Source of the DNA: a virus
DNA length: 26,622 nt
IMG/VR virus record: IMGVR_UViG_3300022198_004783
Span: 1 to 26,622 of that record
Direction: 5' to 3' (one strand)
The notes under the pieces were generated by a model that worked only from the letters and a program-made list of their open reading frames with translations, made no database searches and was not told where the DNA came from. Position numbers and translations under genes: made by a program. Below, one piece after another: positions 22,542-26,622 of the stretch. Each line of letters begins with the position of its first letter. Positions within the stretch are counted from its first letter, which is position 1.

Positions 22542-23552
22542 ATGTCAATCAAACTCACAGACGCCGCAAGGTTTTTTAACGAAGAACCGCATCAAATCGA
22601 TGCGTTGGAGTGGCTTCAGGCTCAGCTCACTGCTGATGTCCTGGATCTTTTTGCTGAGAAATATCGAAACAAACCAAGACCTGCTTTAGCTATAGACAAC
22701 ACTTGGGACGGTGTTCTTGCAGCAGCTAAAACAGCTGGTGCTAAATGGCCTGAATGTGTTGCGGCACAGTGGGCACTCGAATCGGGATGGGGTCAACACA
22801 CATCTGGTAAGAATAATTACTTTGGATTGAAAGGATCTGGTTCTACGGTCAGCACCCAAGAATTCATCAATGGTCAATGGGTCACGATCAAGGCTGGATT
22901 CCTTGATTTTCCTGATTTACAAACATGTGCTTGCTACCTCGTTGATCGCTGGTATAAAGACTTTGGGCGCTTCAAAGGTGTTAATAGAGCAACCAGCAGG
23001 AATGAATGCGCTCGACTTTTGGTTAAGGAAAGTTACGCAACTGACCCTGACTATGCAACAAAATTAATTCAGATCATGGATCGTCAACTTCAAAACATTG
23101 GAGAGAAAGAAGATCCCAACCCACACAACAATAACTTGAACCCTTGGAGCCCATTCACCTATAAGATCACACCTAATATCACATATGGTGAGATTTGTTT
23201 AAACCAAGAAAAGCGAAGGTTTACCAAGCAATATCAATGCGACACAGCAAAAGAACTATGTTTATTCCTAGAAAAAGTCCGTAAACAGTTTGGTAACAAG
23301 CCAATCATTATCACTAGCGGTTCTCGTCCAGAACCCATCAATACTCAAGTAAACGGCGCAAAGAACAGTGAACATACCTACAACGCACCGTCTAAAGGCG
23401 CGATTGATTTTTATATCCAGGGTGTTGATATCTATAAGGTGCAAGACTGGTGCGATAAACATTGGCCTTATTCGTTAGGATATGGCGCACCCAAGGGATT
23501 CACGCATCTTGGCATTAGGGAAGGAAAACCACGCGTTCGCTGGGTCTACTGA
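22542..23552 (+). CDS. two-domain endolysin: GH73 glucosaminidase plus M15 peptidase
   Basis: 336 aa. Residues about 50-185 are a FlgJ/GH73-type glucosaminidase: VAAQWALESGWGQH (catalytic E80), then NNYFGLKG (91-98) and the ATDPDYATKLIQIM helix. Residues about 205-336 are a D-Ala-D-Ala carboxypeptidase-like M15 domain: IIITSGSRPEP, SEHTYNAPSKGAIDFY (zinc ligands H and D, with an insertion between them) and FTHLGIR. The first domain cuts glycan strands and the second cuts peptide stems. There is no signal peptide, so release depends on a holin; the holin-like gene is close by at 23716-23877 on the other strand. Preceded by a palindrome and no clear RBS. Confidence 0.87.
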   Translation: MSIKLTDAARFFNEEPHQIDALEWLQAQLTADVLDLFAEKYRNKPRPALAIDNTWDGVLAAAKTAGAKWPECVAAQWALESGWGQHTSGKNNYFGLKGSGSTVSTQEFINGQWVTIKAGFLDFPDLQTCACYLVDRWYKDFGRFKGVNRATSRNECARLLVKESYATDPDYATKLIQIMDRQLQNIGEKEDPNPHNNNLNPWSPFTYKITPNITYGEICLNQEKRRFTKQYQCDTAKELCLFLEKVRKQFGNKPIIITSGSRPEPINTQVNGAKNSEHTYNAPSKGAIDFYIQGVDIYKVQDWCDKHWPYSLGYGAPKGFTHLGIREGKPRVRWVY

Positions 23553-23553
23553 A

Positions 23554-23715
23554 GTGAAAAAATACAAAGACAAGCCGCGTCGTGTCAACATGTGTTGGCA
23601 GATTGGAGACGAAAAAAAATGCGTGACCCTACCGCAGGAGCACGCATATGAAACAAGGGATTGGGTTGAGAGTCAGGGGGGCGTGTGCTTCTGGTTTCAG
23701 GCGTTACCTGACTGA
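23554..23715 (+). CDS. small Cys/Trp-rich protein (53 aa)
   Basis: GTG start one base after the endolysin stop (MKKYKDKPRRVNMCWQIGDE). It has pairs of Cys and Trp (NMCWQIGDEKKCVTLP, GGVCFWFQALPD). The frame is open further upstream inside the endolysin, but that translation is shadow-like. Probably a coupled accessory gene. Its TGA abuts the TCA stop of the leftward holin-like gene. Confidence 0.6.
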   Translation: MKKYKDKPRRVNMCWQIGDEKKCVTLPQEHAYETRDWVESQGGVCFWFQALPD

Positions 23716-23877
23716 TCAACGCTGTTTTGCTTTGCCAACCACCAGTGCCAGTGTTTCAATAACCTTATAGAGCTTACCGACGATCCTGTCGTCGGAAGGG
23801 GTTGGAGTCAAAGACACAATAATAGAAGCAGCGGCATGAATGGCAAGTGCCAGTTCGATGTACTTGTTAAGATCCAT
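23716..23877 (-). CDS. holin-like small membrane protein (53 aa)
   Basis: MDLNKYIELALAIHAAASII, then a VSLTPTPSDD turn, then a second hydrophobic helix (VGKLYKVIETLALVVGK) and a basic end. Two helices around a Pro-rich turn, the tiny size and a basic tail are holin features, and the I-V-x-L-T-P-T-P-x-D-D turn is one I associate with small putative phage holins. Good RBS (GGGAG, 6 nt before ATG). Located next to the endolysin but on the opposite strand, which is unusual. It would form the membrane lesion that lets the lysins reach the wall. Confidence 0.6.
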   Translation of the reverse strand: MDLNKYIELALAIHAAASIIVSLTPTPSDDRIVGKLYKVIETLALVVGKAKQR

Positions 23878-23895
23878 GGGTATCTCCCGTTTCTT

Positions 23896-24126
23896 TTATT
23901 CTATGACTCTTGGTTTATAGAAGAAAAAAGATTTATATTCATCCGATATTTCCCACCTTGGATCTTCATGCGATAAAAACCAACGTTTCCAAACCCTGAA
24001 CTGTTTATCTGGTAAAGCAGATTCACATCGCATACAAACGGAGTCGCCACCAGGGATTTCAATTATCCATTGACGAACCTGACGTACAGCAATAGCTTGA
24101 ACCCTGGTACCTAATTTACCGGTCAA
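23896..24126 (-). CDS. small basic protein, start uncertain
   Basis: About 76 aa if started at TTG 24126, which overlaps the upstream stop by 11 nt. The frame is open to GTG 24336, but 24126-24336 also encodes the upstream gene in another frame and its translation here is abnormally Lys/Arg-rich. The well-formed part reads GTRVQAIAVRQVRQWIIEIP then GGDSVCMRCESALP (a CxxC motif) and an aromatic end (YKSFFFYKPRVIE). No family recognised. It may also be reached by a +1 frameshift from the upstream gene. Confidence 0.5.
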   Translation of the reverse strand: MTGKLGTRVQAIAVRQVRQWIIEIPGGDSVCMRCESALPDKQFRVWKRWFLSHEDPRWEISDEYKSFFFYKPRVIE

Positions 24127-24343
24127 AATCGAACTCAACCGTGACACGGATTTTTTCTTGCGTTTGTTTAGCCAGTCGTTGAGTTGTCTTTTTGATTTTC
24201 CGACCGCTAAGCTTGCAAGCCACACGCACCCTTTCTCCGTACGAATCCAGGGAATCAATCGCATCTTGAGGATTTTCCCATCCGGCAAAAAAATCGTCCC
24301 AATCTTTTTGCTTCGTTGTGACCTCAATGTTTTCACTACCCAT
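24116..24343 (-). CDS. small protein of unknown function
   Basis: 75 aa from ATG 24343 (MGSENIEVTTKQKDWDDFFA), chosen because that ATG overlaps the stop of the upstream 40-aa gene (TGATG). An acidic N-terminal half (FFAGWENPQDAIDSLDSYGE) is followed by a basic helix (LSGRKIKKTTQRLAKQTQEK) and an IRVTVEFDFDR strand. No motif. Middle gene of three overlapping leftward small genes. Confidence 0.6.
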   Translation of the reverse strand: MGSENIEVTTKQKDWDDFFAGWENPQDAIDSLDSYGERVRVACKLSGRKIKKTTQRLAKQTQEKIRVTVEFDFDR

Positions 24344-24465
24344 CAATCTTCGTAAATACGGCAACTTGGTGCCCAGGGATACTCTTCACAATAACTCTTT
24401 TTCTTTACGGGTGTAGGTTTACCTTGGAACAAAGAGACAACAAATGTCTTTATTTTGTTGATCAT
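24343..24465 (-). CDS. very small protein (40 aa)
   Basis: MINKIKTFVVSLFQGKPTPV, then KKKSYCEEYPWAPSCRIYED. An N-terminal amphipathic or membrane-binding helix is followed by a Cys-x7-8-Cys acidic tail (YCEEYPWAPSC). I associate the C-x2-Y-P-x-A-P-x-C-R-x-Y tail with tiny cyanophage proteins. It overlaps the upstream stop by 4 nt (ATGA) and the downstream ATG by 1 nt, so it is embedded in an operon. Confidence 0.6.
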   Translation of the reverse strand: MINKIKTFVVSLFQGKPTPVKKKSYCEEYPWAPSCRIYED

Positions 24466-25379
24466 GGTCTGTTTGTTAGAGGGACAAATAGCTCAGGGAA
24501 CCGATCAGTGTCCTGATGTTCATTCTGCCACGAGGTTTTCCATTCAGACAGCGAGTGGTCGTGAACTGTGTTGAAGTAACTATCATCTCCAATATCACAC
24601 AAGATACCAAGATTTGTAGGTAATACAGATTGGCCAATCGCAAGTATGCCTGTATCACTTACTGTTACGATCCCCGTGGTATCAATGACAAATGGAGTAA
24701 TTGTTACAATATATAATCCAGCAGGAACAGATACACTCGTAAGAACAGGGCTTGTTAAACCCTGTGATTCTTGAGCTGTTTCTTGCAGAACAATACTTCC
24801 GTCGCTGTCTTCAAGTTCAAAAAGAACTTCTGTTGCGGGGAACTCGACAATTAAACCAATTTCATAGGCAAGTGGTTCATTCCTGGTTGTTGAAACACAA
24901 ATAAGATACGTGCCTGCACTAAGCGGATAATAACGTTCATCTCCGCGATCTAAACGCAGTTGTGAAAATTGATTATATAAATCAGATTTAGCGCTCATGA
25001 CCGTATCTAAGTACGGCACATAGACTTCACCGTTTGTTTTTAGGCCATCGGTAATAGAATCAGCGTCAAAAATAGACTCACCTTGGATAGGTGTTCTGTT
25101 CAGGTCATAGGCAGATAACTGAATGTATTGTGGACGCGGTGGCCCTTTTGTAGCAATAATCCAAGCAGGAGAAGCAAGAGTAACTGTGTACCAATGATTG
25201 TACCTACCGCCACCAAAACCACCATTAGACGTAAAAGAGGTATCGGCTTTACCAACAACTTTATTTTCTGGTCCAAGGGACCCCTTTAAGTATCTTAAAG
25301 AAGTACTGGAAAAAGTCCCAAGGTTTAAGGGATTTTCAAAACTACGTTGGGCTTGGCTTAATCGTGAACTACGGGACAT
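24462..25379 (-). CDS. beta-sandwich (PPC-like) protein, possible virion adhesin
   Basis: 305 aa (MSRSSRLSQAQRSFENPLNL). Two beta-rich parts resemble PPC-type domains: residues about 35-180 with HWYTVTL and YPLSAGTYLICVST (152-164), and about 181-265 with SVSVPAGLYIVTITPF. The A-G-x-Y-x-[IV]-x-[VI] signature is what suggests PPC. No signal peptide, so secretion is not indicated; a virion surface or carbohydrate-contact role fits a phage. C-terminal region Trp/His-rich (HDHSLSEWKTSWQNEHQD). Overlaps the next gene by 4 nt. Confidence 0.6.
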   Translation of the reverse strand: MSRSSRLSQAQRSFENPLNLGTFSSTSLRYLKGSLGPENKVVGKADTSFTSNGGFGGGRYNHWYTVTLASPAWIIATKGPPRPQYIQLSAYDLNRTPIQGESIFDADSITDGLKTNGEVYVPYLDTVMSAKSDLYNQFSQLRLDRGDERYYPLSAGTYLICVSTTRNEPLAYEIGLIVEFPATEVLFELEDSDGSIVLQETAQESQGLTSPVLTSVSVPAGLYIVTITPFVIDTTGIVTVSDTGILAIGQSVLPTNLGILCDIGDDSYFNTVHDHSLSEWKTSWQNEHQDTDRFPELFVPLTNRP

Positions 25380-25418
25380 TATTGTTGCGTTTTCTTTCTT
25401 TTATTCTAATTCTGAAAA

Positions 25419-26090
25419 TCAACCCTCATCATAGTAGGGAGCATCTGGTGCACACAAAGGACTCCTAATGGTTTGTTTGTAATAGCGTTCGATTAACTCT
25501 TGTTCCCTGCCAAGGCGTACGGCATTGGAGATAGCCATTAGTTCTTCTGGTTTGAATTCCAGATTGAAGGGGGATACATTTGCAGGGGGGTAGCCAATAT
25601 TCCAACTTGAAACAAGATGCAGTGGATTGACACACCAAGGATTACCGCAGACCCTGGAGACGGTCAAAGAGCCAATATCCCCCCAGGCACATTGGTAAAT
25701 CAGTTTGTGTGGTGTAACATTCTCCAACGCACGAAGGGTATGAAAAGAGCGGTAGGAAGGAAAGCTCATCCTTCGTGGTGACCTTGCACCTGGAGCATTG
25801 ATCTCCCAACATTCGGACGGATCACGAATGTCGACCAAGGACCAGAGTTTCTCGTATTTGTAGTTGTAGTAGGGATGTAGAAAGTTCATGTTGAAACCAC
25901 AGATGTTTGATTTGATTTTTACAACGCAGTGGTAACACCAATGATGTTCTTTGTCCCTGATGCGATGGCGGTGAGGACAAGGATAACCAATGTAATAACC
26001 ATGCGACTCAAGTTGAGATTCGTCGAGTTTATTGATATTGGGGACATAGCGGAAATTTGTGCGTTGCCCCTTGGTCTGTAGGTTTGCCAT
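25419..26090 (-). CDS. HNH endonuclease-like protein with extra zinc site
   Basis: 223 aa. An N-terminal Cys/His cluster (C38, H40, H42, H49-H50, C52, C55 in YPCPHRHRIRDKEHHWCYHC) looks like a zinc site. The HNH-like core is at about 127-160: HKLIYQCAWG, then RVCGNPWCVNPLHLV (C148, C153, N155, H158). Residues 170-215 are a helical tail. Probably a DNA nuclease; a homing or DNA-recognition role is open. Its ATG overlaps the upstream HNH stop (TGATG), so the two are coupled. Confidence 0.75.
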   Translation of the reverse strand: MANLQTKGQRTNFRYVPNINKLDESQLESHGYYIGYPCPHRHRIRDKEHHWCYHCVVKIKSNICGFNMNFLHPYYNYKYEKLWSLVDIRDPSECWEINAPGARSPRRMSFPSYRSFHTLRALENVTPHKLIYQCAWGDIGSLTVSRVCGNPWCVNPLHLVSSWNIGYPPANVSPFNLEFKPEELMAISNAVRLGREQELIERYYKQTIRSPLCAPDAPYYDEG

Positions 26091-26416
26091 CAGTCGTCCC
26101 AGCTCCAGGTCTTTTTGCGTTTATGGGGCCTTGCGATCCAGCTTTTGTAAAGCTCTTGTCGGTTGTCTTTATTTTTATCTCGATGAGAAATACAGCAATG
26201 GTCAGGGCACTCCCCTGTACGCAGGTAATAAACAATCCGATGCGCTTGGTACACGTCGGCATCAATAGATACCAGGTAATACCCAGAGTGTTTATGTAGC
26301 CGTTTTACTGGTTTGTTTTTTTTGACGTAGATCAGGCCGGAGGGACACTCGTCACTGAGAGCCACAACCTCCTTGATGCGCCAGAGGGGAGGCATGGGCC
26401 TGTAGTCACGAGACAT
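26090..26416 (-). CDS. HNH homing endonuclease-like protein
   Basis: 108 aa. A beta-rich N-terminus (PPLWRIKEVVALSDECPSG, with LHKHSGYYLVSIDADVY before the core) leads into the HNH_3-type core: AHRIVYYLRTGECPD and CISHRDKNKDNRQ (H and N-N positions as in H-x-D-x-N-K-x-N-N), then a basic tail (RPHKRKKTWSWDD). It is shorter than typical homing enzymes and lacks an AP2 or NUMOD region. No RBS precedes the ATG. Encoded next to a second HNH gene; probably a mobile or host-DNA-cutting nuclease pair. Confidence 0.72.
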   Translation of the reverse strand: MSRDYRPMPPLWRIKEVVALSDECPSGLIYVKKNKPVKRLHKHSGYYLVSIDADVYQAHRIVYYLRTGECPDHCCISHRDKNKDNRQELYKSWIARPHKRKKTWSWDD

Positions 26417-26622
26417 AAAAGGAGTATGGATGGGGTAGAAAAGAAGTTTAGCAGGCCTCGGGGGAAGCGGTGCTAGTAAAAGGAGTATACGTATAGTTTC
26501 ATATAGATCTTAGAGTGTCAGACATTTTGATCATTTTGTAGGCTCTCATACCCCTTTTGTTATTTTTCATGCCTGCCCCCCCCCGAACCCCCCCGTGCCC
26601 GTCTCATCGTAAGACTATATAG
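26417..26622. other. non-coding right end with repeats and C-tracts
   Basis: No ORF that I support. It contains a 12-bp direct repeat TAAAAGGAGTAT (26416-26427 and 26477-26488), a related inverted copy ATACCCCTTTTG (26548-26559), a palindrome TATACGTATA, and two C-tracts, C9 (26576-26584) and C7 (26588-26594). Candidate roles are promoters or binding sites for the leftward HNH genes, or an origin or terminal region; none is shown by the sequence. Confidence 0.4.

Noticed and set aside
24126-24336. GTG 24336 as start of the last small leftward gene
   Set aside because: The added 70 residues are abnormally Lys/Arg/Trp-rich and lie over the better gene at 24116-24343.
26440-26571. 23-aa leftward ORF (MKNNKRGMRAYKMIKM...) and 16-aa rightward ORF after AAAGGAG
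   Set aside because: Too short, and no supporting context beyond chance purine-rich RBS-like bases.

Overview
The window looks like part of a tailed double-stranded DNA phage of marine cyanobacteria (a Synechococcus/Prochlorococcus-type cyanophage). The reasons are dense, often 1-4 nt overlapping genes, a capsid/scaffold pair, many virion and lysis genes, dCTP deaminase, a phage Dam-like protein, DUF3310, an NblA-like (phycobilisome degradation) protein, and several small proteins of types I associate with cyanophages. I saw no integrase, terminase, portal, DNA polymerase, tRNA or CRISPR in the window, so packaging and replication genes must lie outside it. I could not assign a phage genus by reading alone.

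Layout. (1) 1-3424, rightward: the end of a Pro/Gln-rich scaffold-like gene, the major capsid protein, a second high-expression structural protein and a helix-hairpin-helix protein, closed by a good rho-independent terminator at 3440-3463. (2) 3493-9397, rightward: virion-module genes, including an M23 endopeptidase that looks circularly permuted, a SleB-like hydrolase, several unrecognised proteins and a 41-aa hydrophobic ORF. (3) 9396-10178: a leftward HTH gene with its own promoter and terminator, followed by a rightward HNH endonuclease; this looks like a cassette inserted into the structural operon. (4) 10178-14339, rightward: an 892-aa protein with internal repeats (candidate ejected or internal virion protein), two small basic proteins, a GH24 lysozyme and the NblA-like protein.

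(5) 14327-17841, mostly leftward: two HTH/winged-helix-like proteins, an unknown, the Dam-like protein, dCTP deaminase, an acidic unknown and DUF3310, with one rightward gene (15009-15383) inside. This resembles an early, host-takeover or nucleotide module. (6) 17895-23715, rightward: a membrane protein, two repeat-rich tail fibres, small proteins and a two-domain endolysin (GH73 plus M15). (7) 23716-26416, leftward: a holin-like 53-aa protein, three small overlapping genes, a beta-sandwich (PPC-like) protein and two HNH proteins. The last ~200 nt are non-coding, with long C-tracts and short repeats.

Together the genes describe virion assembly, adsorption, entry through peptidoglycan (M23, SleB), lysis (GH24, GH73-M15, holin-like), nucleotide and DNA modification, and probable interference with host light harvesting. 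Several genes are shorter than 60 aa (5677, 13193, 23554, 23716, 24343) and were found by translating gaps. Product names are from motif reading only; no database search was run.
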